NCBI RefSeq assembly: GCF_018130505.1
Contig: NZ_JAFCKH010000007.1
Coordinates: 1 to 64,000 of the forward strand
Direction of reading: 5' to 3'
Length of the DNA stretch: 64,000 nt
Source of the DNA: Bradyrhizobium tropiciagri
GTDB taxonomy: Bacteria > Pseudomonadota > Alphaproteobacteria > Rhizobiales > Xanthobacteraceae
Part shown: piece by piece, positions 1 to 9,531 of the stretch
Layout of the letters: the number at the start of each line of letters is the position of its first letter
How positions within the stretch are numbered: the first letter of the stretch is position 1
The notes under the pieces: model-generated
The model's database searches: none
What the model saw: the letters and a program-made list of their open reading frames with translations, nothing else
Told to the model about the DNA's origin: nothing
Position numbers and translations under genes: made by a program

Positions 1-3000
1 CTCGACCCCGGCAAGTACATCGTCGAGGAAGTGCTGAGCGGCGGCTATGTCACGAAGGACAATGTCGACGTCGCCATTACGCTGGCCTCCGGGGAGACCC
101 ACGGGGTCGACGAAGGCACCACCTTCATGAACTACAAGCTGGCCTCGGTGAACGGCATCAAGCTGCTCGATGCCAACGCCGACGGTCTGAAACAGGCCGG
201 CGAGAACACCCCGATCTCGGGGATTACCATTAACCTCTACAAGGATTTGAACGGCGACGGCACGCTGCAGGCCGATGAGCGCGACGGCGTGATCGACGGC
301 GACGCCCAGGATACGCCATTCAAGACCACGGCGACAGCGGCGGACGGCACCTGGTCGTTCACCGGGCTCGACCCCGGCAAGTACATCGTCGAGGAAGTGC
401 TGAGCGGCGGCTATGTCACGAAGGACAATGTCGACGTCGCCATCACGCTGGCCTCCGGCGAGACCCATGGGGTCGACGAAGGCACCACCTTCATGAACTA
501 CAAGACGGCCTCGGTGAATGGCATCAAACTGCTCGACGCCAACGCCGACGGTCTGAAGCAGGCCGGCGAGAACACGCCGATCTCGGGTATCACCATCAAC
601 CTGTACAAGGATCTCAACGGCGACGGCACGCTGCAGCCCGACGAGCGCGACGGCGTGATCGACGGCGACGCCCAGGACACGCCGTTCAAGACAACCAGCA
701 CGGCAGCCGACGGCACCTGGTCGTTCACAGGGCTCGACCCCGGCAAGTACATCGTCGAGGAAGTGCTGAGCGGCGGTTATGTGACGAAGGACAATGTCGA
801 CGTCGCCATTACGCTGGCCTCCGGGGAAACCCATGGGGTCGACGAAGGCACGACCTTCATGAACTACAAGACCGCTTCGGTGAACGGCATCAAGTTGCTC
901 GACCTGGATGCGGATGGCGTACATGACGCCGGCGAGAACACGCCGATCTCGGGTATCACCATCAACCTGTACAAGGACCTCAACGGGGACGGCACCCTGC
1001 AGGCCGATGAACGTGACGGCGTGATCGATGGCGATGCGCAGGATACGCCGTTTAAGACCACGGCGACAGCGGCCGACGGCACCTGGTCGTTCAGCGGTCT
1101 CGACCCCGGCAAGTACATCGTCGAGGAAGTGCTGAGCGGCGGCTATGTGACCAATGACAATGTCGACGTCGCCATTACGCTGGCCTCGGGCGAGACCCAC
1201 GGGGTCGATGAAGGCACCACCTTCATGAACTACAAGGCGGCGTCCGTGAACGGCATCAAGCTGCTCGACGCTGATGCCGACGGTGTCAAGGACGCCGGCG
1301 AGAATACCCCGATCTCGGGGATCACGATCAACCTGTACAAGGACCTGAACGGCGACGGCACGCTGCAGGCCGATGAACGTGACGGCGTGATCGATGGCGA
1401 TGCGCAGGATACGCCGTTCAAGACCACGGCGACAGCGGCCGACGGCACCTGGTCGTTCAACGGCCTCGATCCCGGCAAGTACATTGTCGAGGAAGTGCTG
1501 AGCGGCGGCTACGTGACCAAGGACAATGTCGACGTCGCCATCACGCTGGCCTCGGGTGAGACCCACGGTGTCGATGAAGGCACCACCTTCATGAACTATA
1601 AGACGGCCTCGGTGAACGGCATCAAGCTGCTCGATGCCGATGCCGACGGCGTCAAGGATGCCGGCGAGAACACCCCGATCTCGGGGATCACGATCAATCT
1701 CTACAAGGACCTCAACGGCGACGGCACCCTGCAGGCCGATGAACGCGACGGCGTGATCGACGGCGACGCGCAGGATACGCCGTTCAAGACCACCGCGACA
1801 GCGGCGGACGGCACCTGGTCGTTCAGCGGTCTCGACCCCGGTAAGTACATTGTCGAGGAGGTGCTGAGCAACGGCTATGTGACCAAGGACAATGTCGACG
1901 TCGCCATCACGCTGGCCTCGGGCGAGACTCACGGTGTCGATGAAGGCACCACCTTCATGAACTACAAGACGGCCTCGGTGAACGGCATCAAGCTGCTCGA
2001 CGCCGATGCTGACGGCGTGCATGACGCTGGCGAGAATACCCCGATCTCCGGGATCACCATCAACCTGTACAAGGATTTGAATGGTGACGGTGTGTTGCAG
2101 CCCGACGAACGCGATGGCGTGATCGACGGCGACGCCCAGGATACGCCGTTCAAGACCACGGCGACGGCAGCCGACGGCACCTGGTCGTTCAGCGGTCTCG
2201 ACCCCGGCAAGTACATCGTCGAGGAAGTGCTGAGCGGCGGCTATGTGACCAAGGACAACGTCGACGTCGCCATCACGCTGGCCTCCGGCGAGACCCACGG
2301 GGTCGATGAAGGCACCACCTTCATGAACTACAAGGCGGCATCGGTGAATGGCATCAAGCTGCTCGATGCCAACGCCGACGGTCTGAAGCAGGCCGGCGAG
2401 AATACCCCGATCTCAGGTATCACGATCAACCTGTACAAGGACCTCAACGGCGACGGCACGCTGCAAGCGGATGAGCGCGACGGCGTGATCGACGGCGACA
2501 GCCAGGATACGCCGTTCAAGACCACGGCGACGGCGGCGGACGGCACCTGGTCGTTCACCGGGCTCGACCCCGGCAAGTATATCGTCGAGGAAGTGCTGAG
2601 CGGCGGCTATGTGACCAAGGACAATGTCGACGTCGCGATCACGCTGGCCTCCGGCGAGACTCACGGTGTCGATGAAGGCACCACCTTCATGAACTACAAG
2701 ACGGCCTCGGTGAACGGCATCAAGCTGCTCGACGCCAACGCCGACGGCCTGAAGCAGGCTGGCGAGAACACCCCGATCTCGGGGATCACCATCAACCTGT
2801 ACAAGGATCTCAACGGCGACGGCACGCTGCAGGCCGACGAGCGCGACGGCATCATCGACGGCGACAGCCAGGATTCGCCGTTCAAGACCACGGCGACAGC
2901 GGCGGACGGCACCTGGTCGTTCAGCGGGCTCGACCCCGGCAAGTACATCGTCGAGGAAGTGCTGAGCAACGGCTATGTGACCAAGGACAATGTCGACGTC

Positions 3001-5019
3001 GCCATCACCCTGGCCTCGGGGGAGACCCACGGGGTCGATGAAGGCACCACCTTCATGAACTACAAGCCGGCATCGGTGAACGGCATCAAGCTGCTCGACG
3101 CCAACGCGAACGGTTTGAAGGACGCCACCGAGAACACGCCGATCTCCGGTATCACCATCAACCTGTACAAGGACCTCAACGGCGACGGCGTGCTGCAGGC
3201 CGACGAGCGCGACGGCATCATCGACGGCGACAGCCAGGATGCGCCGTTCAAGACCACGTCCACTGCGGCCGACGGCACCTGGTCGTTCAGCAACCTCGAC
3301 CCCGGCAAGTACGTCGTCGAGGAGGTGCTGAGCAACGGCTACGTGACGAAGGACAATGTCGACGTCGCCATCACGCTGGCCTCGGGGGAGACCCACGGGG
3401 TCGATGAAGGCACCACCTTCATGAACTACAAGCCGGCCTCGGTGAATGGCATCAAGCTGCTGGATCTCGATGCGGACGGCATCAAGGATGCGAACGAGAA
3501 CACGCCGGTCTCCGGGATCACCATCAACCTGTACAAGGACCTCAACGGCGACGGCGTGCTCCAGGCGGATGAGCGCGACGGCGTCATCGATGGTGATAGC
3601 CAGGATTCGCCGTTCAAGACCACGACGACGGCGGCTGACGGCACCTGGTCGTTCAGCGGCCTCGACCCGGGCAAGTACCTCGTGCAGGAGGTGCTGAGCG
3701 GCGGCTACCAGTCGAGCGACAAGACGACGATTGCCCTGACCTTGGCGTCAGGGGAAAGCCACGGCGTCGATGCCGACACCACCTTCATGAACTACGTCAA
3801 CGGATCGATCCACGGGCTGAAGTTCAACGACCTGGACGCGGATGGCAAACTCGATGGGGCAGACAGCCCAATGGCAGGCATCACCATCCAGTTGAAGGGT
3901 GATGTGGACGGCAACGGCACGATCGATACCCAAACCACCACTACGGATGCCAACGGCCACTTCTCGTTCGAAAATCTCCATCCGGGCACGTACACGATCA
4001 GCGAGCTGTTTACGGATGGTACGAACTGGGGCGCGACGGTCGACCACAACAATGACGGCATCGGCGATGCTACGACGACGGTGACCGTGCTCAGTGGCCA
4101 AGAGGTCGTCGCGGTTGCGGGAGAGGCAGGGCAGCTCGATTCGCTGCACACGGAAGTCAACGTCGGCGACGCTCTGACGTTCGGCAATCACCAGCTTGGC
4201 GCCCTCGGTCTCACTCCCGGCTTCTGGTACAATCATGAGTATGTCTGGGACGCCCCGATCAGTGGCTCCGACACCAGTAACGGCAAGGCGGATGGAAAGG
4301 GTGTCTCCCTTGCTTCCAAGCTCGCCGCCGCCGGTACGATCACAGCGCCGGACATCGCCAATTTGTTGCCCAACAACCCGTTGGCCGGTGGCACCAGCGA
4401 CGTCGATGGTGACAATCACAAGGACCTGTTCTTCCAGGGAGCCGATGGCAACCTCGTCATCCAGTGGGACGACGCTCAGGAGACCGTCGGAGCGGCCAAC
4501 GGTACGGGCGGCGACAAGCTTGGCGATTTCGTCCGCTATGCCGTAACCACGGCCTTGAACGAGGTCGGCGTCCCCAACTTCAATGCTCCGAACGGCCTGC
4601 TCGGCGATATCGCCGACTGGCTCATCAAGTATGGCGGGGTGACAAAGATCGACACCAACAACGACGGGACGACCGATACGTTCGTGCTCAAGTACAACAA
4701 TAAGCACGAGACGGATAACCCGGGAAATGGCCAGGACGGAAACGTCCCCAAAGCCAAGGACGGCGTCAGCGGCTTTGGATACAGCACATCCGTCAAAGCG
4801 AGCAGCGCCGCCTGGCAGACCGGAGATCCCGCTCACGGCGTACCGTCCGGCTCCCAGATCTTCGCCGACATGAACGCCACCACCGATGGTGCCACCGGCA
4901 GCAACATGCTGGTGTCCATGAATCAATCAATGGTCCTGATGGCCAACGACAACGGAGACTATTTCGGAGTGCTCGGCGTCGCGCCGAACACCCATGACGG
5001 ATATCTCCATCTAACGTAG
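1..5019 (+). CDS. Giant SdrD B-like repeat protein, type I secretion substrate (5' end outside window)
   Basis: The reading frame is open from base 1 to a TAG at 5017-5019, so the start lies upstream of the window. The visible 1672 residues contain the end of one repeat, ten full 122-residue repeats each opening with ASVNGIKLLD, and a divergent eleventh unit (about 3802-4200). Each resembles an SdrD B/Cna-B-type beta-sandwich, with two 12-residue loops of EF-hand pattern (DANADGLKQAGE and DLNGDGTLQADE), so calcium binding is likely. The last 270 residues form a separate domain that begins LTPGFWYNHEYVW. No sortase motif, membrane anchor or RTX nonapeptides are visible. An ABC exporter and adaptor follow directly, so I infer type I secretion to the surface or medium, perhaps as an adhesin. 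Architecture is certain; function is inferred. Confidence 0.85.
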   Translation, partial: LDPGKYIVEEVLSGGYVTKDNVDVAITLASGETHGVDEGTTFMNYKLASVNGIKLLDANADGLKQAGENTPISGITINLYKDLNGDGTLQADERDGVIDGDAQDTPFKTTATAADGTWSFTGLDPGKYIVEEVLSGGYVTKDNVDVAITLASGETHGVDEGTTFMNYKTASVNGIKLLDANADGLKQAGENTPISGITINLYKDLNGDGTLQPDERDGVIDGDAQDTPFKTTSTAADGTWSFTGLDPGKYIVEEVLSGGYVTKDNVDVAITLASGETHGVDEGTTFMNYKTASVNGIKLLDLDADGVHDAGENTPISGITINLYKDLNGDGTLQADERDGVIDGDAQDTPFKTTATAADGTWSFSGLDPGKYIVEEVLSGGYVTNDNVDVAITLASGETHGVDEGTTFMNYKAASVNGIKLLDADADGVKDAGENTPISGITINLYKDLNGDGTLQADERDGVIDGDAQDTPFKTTATAADGTWSFNGLDPGKYIVEEVLSGGYVTKDNVDVAITLASGETHGVDEGTTFMNYKTASVNGIKLLDADADGVKDAGENTPISGITINLYKDLNGDGTLQADERDGVIDGDAQDTPFKTTATAADGTWSFSGLDPGKYIVEEVLSNGYVTKDNVDVAITLASGETHGVDEGTTFMNYKTASVNGIKLLDADADGVHDAGENTPISGITINLYKDLNGDGVLQPDERDGVIDGDAQDTPFKTTATAADGTWSFSGLDPGKYIVEEVLSGGYVTKDNVDVAITLASGETHGVDEGTTFMNYKAASVNGIKLLDANADGLKQAGENTPISGITINLYKDLNGDGTLQADERDGVIDGDSQDTPFKTTATAADGTWSFTGLDPGKYIVEEVLSGGYVTKDNVDVAITLASGETHGVDEGTTFMNYKTASVNGIKLLDANADGLKQAGENTPISGITINLYKDLNGDGTLQADERDGIIDGDSQDSPFKTTATAADGTWSFSGLDPGKYIVEEVLSNGYVTKDNVDVAITLASGETHGVDEGTTFMNYKPASVNGIKLLDANANGLKDATENTPISGITINLYKDLNGDGVLQADERDGIIDGDSQDAPFKTTSTAADGTWSFSNLDPGKYVVEEVLSNGYVTKDNVDVAITLASGETHGVDEGTTFMNYKPASVNGIKLLDLDADGIKDANENTPVSGITINLYKDLNGDGVLQADERDGVIDGDSQDSPFKTTTTAADGTWSFSGLDPGKYLVQEVLSGGYQSSDKTTIALTLASGESHGVDADTTFMNYVNGSIHGLKFNDLDADGKLDGADSPMAGITIQLKGDVDGNGTIDTQTTTTDANGHFSFENLHPGTYTISELFTDGTNWGATVDHNNDGIGDATTTVTVLSGQEVVAVAGEAGQLDSLHTEVNVGDALTFGNHQLGALGLTPGFWYNHEYVWDAPISGSDTSNGKADGKGVSLASKLAAAGTITAPDIANLLPNNPLAGGTSDVDGDNHKDLFFQGADGNLVIQWDDAQETVGAANGTGGDKLGDFVRYAVTTALNEVGVPNFNAPNGLLGDIADWLIKYGGVTKIDTNNDGTTDTFVLKYNNKHETDNPGNGQDGNVPKAKDGVSGFGYSTSVKASSAAWQTGDPAHGVPSGSQIFADMNATTDGATGSNMLVSMNQSMVLMANDNGDYFGVLGVAPNTHDGYLHLT
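142..3801 (+). repeat. Ten tandem 366-bp in-frame repeats
   Basis: Units start at 142, 508, 874, 1240, 1606, 1972, 2338, 2704, 3070 and 3436, each exactly 366 bp (122 codons) with no indel. A partial unit occupies 1-141. Differences cluster at the first calcium-loop residues (for example LDANADGLKQ, LDADADGVKD, LDLDADGVHD) and in the N/G choice before GYVT. Many other differences are synonymous, so the copies are old or shuffled rather than freshly duplicated. The constant length suggests expansion and contraction by recombination. Confidence 0.95.
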
Positions 5020-5030
5020 CGATTTTGAGG

Positions 5031-5066
5031 GAGGGTGAGTCTCCAGCTCACCCTCTTGTGCCTTTT
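5031..5066 (+). terminator. Intrinsic terminator after the repeat protein
   Basis: A 9-bp perfect stem (5031-5039 with 5047-5055) and a 7-nt loop are followed by TTGTGCCTTTT. It lies 12 bp after the repeat-protein stop and before the exporter gene, so the exporter is either attenuated or expressed from its own promoter. Confidence 0.6.
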
Positions 5067-5122
5067 GTCGGCGACGGCCGCAAAGGTTTCTTGAGAGAGG
5101 GGCGGGGATCCCGCCGGTTTGC

Positions 5123-6835
5123 GTGAACGTATCGTTGAAGAGGCCGGACGAGCTCCGGCAATTGTTGCAGACCTGCCAAGGTTATTTCCTGACCGCCGGA
5201 TTGTTCAGCCTGGCGATCAACCTGCTGTACCTGGCAGGCCCTCTCTACATGCTGCAGGTCTACGACCGCGTGATCTCGAGCGCCAGCCAGATCACGCTGT
5301 TGATGCTGACCATCGCGCTGTTGCTGGCCTTTTCGGCGCTAGCCGGGCTCGATGCGGTTCGTGCGCGGGTGCTGACCCGCGCCAGCATCCGCCTCGACCA
5401 GCGGATCGCCGCGCGGGTGATGACCGCGATCATCGATCGTTCAGCCGGCGCAGGCGGCGCGCGCAGCCAGGCGTTGCGGGACTTCGATGCGTTCCGCCAG
5501 TTCGTGACCGGCACGGGTATCCACGCGATCTTCGACCTGCCGTGGGCGCCGATCTACATCGCGGTGATCTTCGTCCTTCATCCCGGGCTGGGCGCTTTTG
5601 CACTCGGCGGCTCGATCGTCCTCGTGTTGATGGCGCTGCTCAGCGAATGGCTGGTGCGGCTGCCATTGACCGAGTCGAACGAAGCCGCTGCGCGCAGTTA
5701 CAGCTTCACCGAAATGAGCCTGCGCAACACCGAAGTCGTGCGCGCCATGGGCATGACCGGCGGCTTGCTGAAGCGCTGGCGCCGCGATCGCGACCGGATG
5801 CTGGAGCGGCAGGTGGCGGCGAGCGACCGCGCCGCCACCGTCCAGAGTCTGATCCGGTTTCTCCGGCTCGCCATGCAATCGCTGATCCTGGGTCTTGGCG
5901 CCTATCTCGTCATCGAACGGCTCACGACGGTCGGTTCGATGTTTGCCGCCAGCATCCTGCTGGGCCGCGCGCTGCAGCCGATCGAGCAGATCGTCGGCTC
6001 CTGGCGAAGTCTGGTGTCGGCGCGCGGCGCATTCCTGCGCATCCGGGAGCTGCTCAAGGCCGATCCCCTTCGCGAAGCGGGGCTCATCCTGCCGAGGCCG
6101 AAGGGCCAATTGTCGGTCGAAGGACTGACATTCGCACCTCCCGGGAGCTCCAGGCCGATCCTGCGCGGTGTGAGCTTCGCGATCGAGGCAGGGGAGGTGC
6201 TCGGCGTCATCGGCCCCTCCGGCGCCGGCAAGTCGACGCTGGTGCGGCACCTCGTCGGCGTGCTGGCACCCTCGGCCGGCGCGGTGCGCCTGGACGGCGC
6301 CGACGTCTCGAGCTGGGTCAGGAAGGCGGTTGGCGACCACGTCGGCTATCTGCCCCAGGACATCGAGCTGTTCGCGGACACGGTGGCGGCCAATATCAGT
6401 CGCTTCGAGACAAAGGGCGACAACGAGGTCATCCATGCCGCCCAGCTCGCGGGCGTCCATGAGATGATCGTGAGGCTTCCGAACGGATACGACACCGAGG
6501 TCGGTGAGGGCGGAGCGATCCTGTCCGGAGGCTTCCGGCAGCGCATCGGCCTGGCCCGAGCCGTGTACTGCAATCCGAGCTTCGTCGTGCTCGATGAACC
6601 CAGCTCAAATCTCGACTCCGAGGGCGATGCGGCGCTCGCCGATTGCATCATCCAACTGAAGAAGCGCGGAGCAACCGTCGTCATCGTCTCGCACCGGCCG
6701 GCCACCATTGGGCTTGTCGACAAGATCCTCGTCCTCAGGGAGGGGGCCGCGGAGATGTTCGGGCCACGGGTCGAGATCATGTCGCGCCTGACCCGCCCCG
6801 TGCCGATGCACGCGGTGCAAGGCGCCAGCGGTTAG
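5123..6835 (+). CDS. Type I secretion ABC transporter, permease/ATPase (PrtD/HlyB family)
   Basis: This 570-residue fused membrane and ATPase subunit should power export of the upstream repeat protein across the inner membrane with the HlyD-type adaptor encoded next. The N-terminal half (about 20-300) is hydrophobic with several membrane spans. The ATPase half has Walker A GPSGAGKST near residue 364, the signature LSGGFRQR near 465, Walker B VVLDEPSSNLD near 488 and the H-loop SHR near 523. Length fits the PrtD group without an N-terminal C39-like domain. The start is GTG at 5123 behind a purine-rich stretch (5091-5107); no ATG is closer to the conserved N terminus. The adaptor begins 9 bp downstream. 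Confidence 0.92.
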   Translation: MNVSLKRPDELRQLLQTCQGYFLTAGLFSLAINLLYLAGPLYMLQVYDRVISSASQITLLMLTIALLLAFSALAGLDAVRARVLTRASIRLDQRIAARVMTAIIDRSAGAGGARSQALRDFDAFRQFVTGTGIHAIFDLPWAPIYIAVIFVLHPGLGAFALGGSIVLVLMALLSEWLVRLPLTESNEAAARSYSFTEMSLRNTEVVRAMGMTGGLLKRWRRDRDRMLERQVAASDRAATVQSLIRFLRLAMQSLILGLGAYLVIERLTTVGSMFAASILLGRALQPIEQIVGSWRSLVSARGAFLRIRELLKADPLREAGLILPRPKGQLSVEGLTFAPPGSSRPILRGVSFAIEAGEVLGVIGPSGAGKSTLVRHLVGVLAPSAGAVRLDGADVSSWVRKAVGDHVGYLPQDIELFADTVAANISRFETKGDNEVIHAAQLAGVHEMIVRLPNGYDTEVGEGGAILSGGFRQRIGLARAVYCNPSFVVLDEPSSNLDSEGDAALADCIIQLKKRGATVVIVSHRPATIGLVDKILVLREGAAEMFGPRVEIMSRLTRPVPMHAVQGASG

Positions 6836-6844
6836 GCGGTCGCC

Positions 6845-8239
6845 ATGAGCATTCTGGAAGGACTAGGGAACCGGAGCATCGGGAAATTCGACAGGAATAT
6901 CCCTGTCGGTGTCGGCTCCCGACCCAGGCCGCCGGTCCGCGCCGGCGGCGCGCCCAGCGATTCGATCACGCAGGCAGCTCTCGCCGGCTGGGCAATTGTG
7001 CTGGTTTTCTTCGTCGGCATTGGGAGCTGGGCGGTCACCGCCCCGCTCAACGGCGCCGTGGTGGCCAATGCCGTGGTCAAGGTCGATGGCAATCGCAAGA
7101 GCATCCAGCATCTTGATGGTGGCATCGTCAAGCAGCTGAACGTCAAGGAAGGCGACAAGGTCAACGCCGGCGACCTGCTGATCGTGCTCGACGAGACGCA
7201 GGCACGTGCCGAATACGAAGTTCTCACCCAACAGCATGTCGTGCTGCGCGCCACCGAAGTTCGCCTCCTCACCGAGCTCGATCGCGGCTCGAAGCTGGTG
7301 ATGCCCGCCGACCTGAAGGCGCGCTCCGACGATCCCTATTTCAAGAGCGTGTGGAACGGGCAGGTCAGCCAGCTCGAAAGCCGCCTTGCGGCGATTGCCG
7401 GCCAGCGCAGCGTCATTCGCGAGAAGATCAACCAGCTCGGCTCGCAGATCGTCGGATCCGAGGCGCAGGTCAAGGCTTTCACGGACCAGATCACGTCGGT
7501 CCACAAGGAAGCGAAGGACATCGCGCCTCTGGTCGAGCGCGGGTTGATAGCGCGGCCGCGCATCATGCAGCTAGAACGTACAGCCTTCGGGCTCGAGGGC
7601 CAGATCGCAGACACCAATGCCAACATCGCCAAGGCGCGTCAGGCGATCGCCGAGCAGGAGCAGCAGATGGCCCAGCTCGACAACGATCGCATGACCGAGG
7701 TGACGAGGGATCTGCGCGACACCCAGGCCAAGATCCTGGAGGTGATCCCGAAGGCGATGAATGCGAAGGCGGTGCTGGGCCGCATGGAGATCCACTCCCC
7801 CTATGGCGGCCGGGTGGTCGGGCTGAACGTGTTCTCGGTCGGCGGCGTCATTCAGCGCGGCGAGAAGATCCTGGACGTCGTGCCCCTGCAGGACGGATTG
7901 ACGATCGAAGCCCAGGTCGCGGTCGAGGACATCAGCGACGTGCACCCGAATACGCGCGCCGAGGTGCATCTCACCGCGTACAAGCAACGCATCGTGCCGA
8001 TCGTCCATGGCGACGTCATCCAGATATCGGCCGACCGGTTGACGGATCCCAAGACCAACAATCCCTATTACACGGCCTTCGTGCGGGTCGATCAGGAGGA
8101 GCTGGCGGCACTGCCCAACATTCAGCTCCACCCGGGCATGCCGGCAACGGTCATGATCCCGACCGTCCAGCGCACCGCGTTCGAGTACATCGCCGGCCCG
8201 CTGATCATGTCGTTCAACCATTCGTTCCGGCAGCGCTAG
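6845..8239 (+). CDS. HlyD/PrtE-family type I secretion periplasmic adaptor
   Basis: This 464-residue membrane-fusion protein would link the ABC exporter to an outer-membrane channel. A short cytoplasmic tail precedes one membrane span (about 44-64). The lipoyl/biotinyl-like half-motif follows (VDGNRKSIQHLDGGIVKQL, about 80-98), then a long alpha-helical hairpin (about 150-310) and the C-terminal beta-barrel, where GRMEIHSPYGGRVVGLNV marks the second lipoyl half. No TolC-like channel gene occurs in the window, so it is probably elsewhere. The gene starts with ATG 9 bp after the exporter and is presumably co-transcribed. Confidence 0.92.
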   Translation: MSILEGLGNRSIGKFDRNIPVGVGSRPRPPVRAGGAPSDSITQAALAGWAIVLVFFVGIGSWAVTAPLNGAVVANAVVKVDGNRKSIQHLDGGIVKQLNVKEGDKVNAGDLLIVLDETQARAEYEVLTQQHVVLRATEVRLLTELDRGSKLVMPADLKARSDDPYFKSVWNGQVSQLESRLAAIAGQRSVIREKINQLGSQIVGSEAQVKAFTDQITSVHKEAKDIAPLVERGLIARPRIMQLERTAFGLEGQIADTNANIAKARQAIAEQEQQMAQLDNDRMTEVTRDLRDTQAKILEVIPKAMNAKAVLGRMEIHSPYGGRVVGLNVFSVGGVIQRGEKILDVVPLQDGLTIEAQVAVEDISDVHPNTRAEVHLTAYKQRIVPIVHGDVIQISADRLTDPKTNNPYYTAFVRVDQEELAALPNIQLHPGMPATVMIPTVQRTAFEYIAGPLIMSFNHSFRQR

Positions 8240-8278
8240 CGCATCGCGCGCTAGCCGGGGGCCGGCTGGCTCATCGAG

Positions 8279-9421
8279 CTAATTGGGCATCAGCACTGCG
8301 TCGACGCGGCGGCTGTTCCGCGTGCTGATGATGATGGCGCCGTTGCGCGTCGCAAACCTCGCGCCCAGAAGTCTCGGCACCTTGTCGGTCAGCGGGGAGG
8401 GCAGTGGAATCATTCCGCCGGTCACGGGATCGCCGACCTTGGTCGTGACGGCCGGTGCGCCAGCCGAGGGCGCGGCCTTGATGTATTCCCTGACCAGCTG
8501 GATTTCTTCCCGTGACAGATTGAGGAGGCTCTGCTCGCCGGCGCTCTCGGAGGCTCTTCTTTCCGCCTCGGCCCTGGCCTGCGCTGCTTCCTGCGCCGCG
8601 GCTTCGCGCCTTGCGCCTTCGGCCTGCTCGAGCTTGGCCAGGCGCTCCTTCAGCGGGGCTTGCTCGCGGCGGAGGGCGGTGATTTCCGATTTCAGTGTGG
8701 AGATCTGCCCGATTGCGACCGCCGCGGCGCCGCAGGCGATGATCGAGATCAGGCTGAGGCCCGCAAGAGCCAGACGCGTCATTCCAACGTTGCCTTCAGT
8801 TTTCCGATCCGGGACGTGGCGTGCGGGACGCCGCCGCCACATGCGCGCAAGCCCGGGCATTTCGCTGCCGAGCAGTCCGGTGAGCGCCGATAGCCGCGAA
8901 TCGTTTCGGCCGGCCTGCTGGATGGAGCCGAATGCCGGTTCGGGAATGGTGTGAGTCTCCGGCGCAGCGGCCTCTCGCGCCGGGGCCTCGGGAGTTGCGG
9001 TTATATGGTTCAGTAGCCGCGCCATGCGCTCGCCGCGGTCTTCGCTCGTTACGGCAGGGAGCTCGAGATCAACGTCGTCGGATCGGTCGATGGCAGCCAT
9101 CACCGCTGCATGGTCGGTGTCGGAGACGACGATCTCCGGCAGGCCGGACTGCGGCGGGCTGCGCTCCCGCTCGACGCGCGAGGCCTGAAGCGCGTGCCAC
9201 ATCGACAGGCCCTTGTCCGTGATCTGCATGCCATCATCATTGATCGAGGCCAATCCCGATTGGAAGATATCGGCATCGCCGAGCTCGGACGATCGCTTCA
9301 ACTTCGCGGCTTCGTCGCCGCTTGCGATCATGCGCTTGACCTCGCGGCTGACATCGTCGACCGCGATCCGCTGCTCGGGCTTCGCGGCCAGCACGGTCAG
9401 GATCGCCAGATTGAACCTCAT
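8279..9421 (-). CDS. Hypothetical protein: winged-helix-like N terminus, one membrane span, coiled coil
   Basis: I do not recognise a named family for the whole 380-residue protein. Residues 1-75 look like a small winged-helix domain (MRFNLAILTVLAAKP, then ITDKGLSMWHAL, reminiscent of PadR-type wings). A low-complexity, acidic/Pro-rich region follows to about 205, then one membrane span (about 217-240) and an Ala/Glu/Arg-rich coiled coil (about 245-290). The C-terminal part ends IIISTRNSRRVDAVLMPN. A GGAGG ribosome site lies 7 bp before the ATG. It converges on the secretion operon with a 39-bp gap. A membrane-tethered regulator is possible but unproven. Confidence 0.7.
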   Translation of the reverse strand: MRFNLAILTVLAAKPEQRIAVDDVSREVKRMIASGDEAAKLKRSSELGDADIFQSGLASINDDGMQITDKGLSMWHALQASRVERERSPPQSGLPEIVVSDTDHAAVMAAIDRSDDVDLELPAVTSEDRGERMARLLNHITATPEAPAREAAAPETHTIPEPAFGSIQQAGRNDSRLSALTGLLGSEMPGLARMWRRRPARHVPDRKTEGNVGMTRLALAGLSLISIIACGAAAVAIGQISTLKSEITALRREQAPLKERLAKLEQAEGARREAAAQEAAQARAEAERRASESAGEQSLLNLSREEIQLVREYIKAAPSAGAPAVTTKVGDPVTGGMIPLPSPLTDKVPRLLGARFATRNGAIIISTRNSRRVDAVLMPN

Positions 9422-9531
9422 GCGGCGCCTCCGTCAGCCAGAGCGCCATGCGATTGTAGACGGTCGTCTCGGGATGAACAATGCGAGGCGGGCCCGGCCC
9501 GATCGGCGAGATCGCCTTCGCGCGCGGCCGA

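Noticed and set aside
2413-3396. 327-residue minus-strand frame in the repeat region
   Set aside because: It is the complement of the tandem repeats; its repeating sequence only mirrors the coding strand, and it has no ribosome site.
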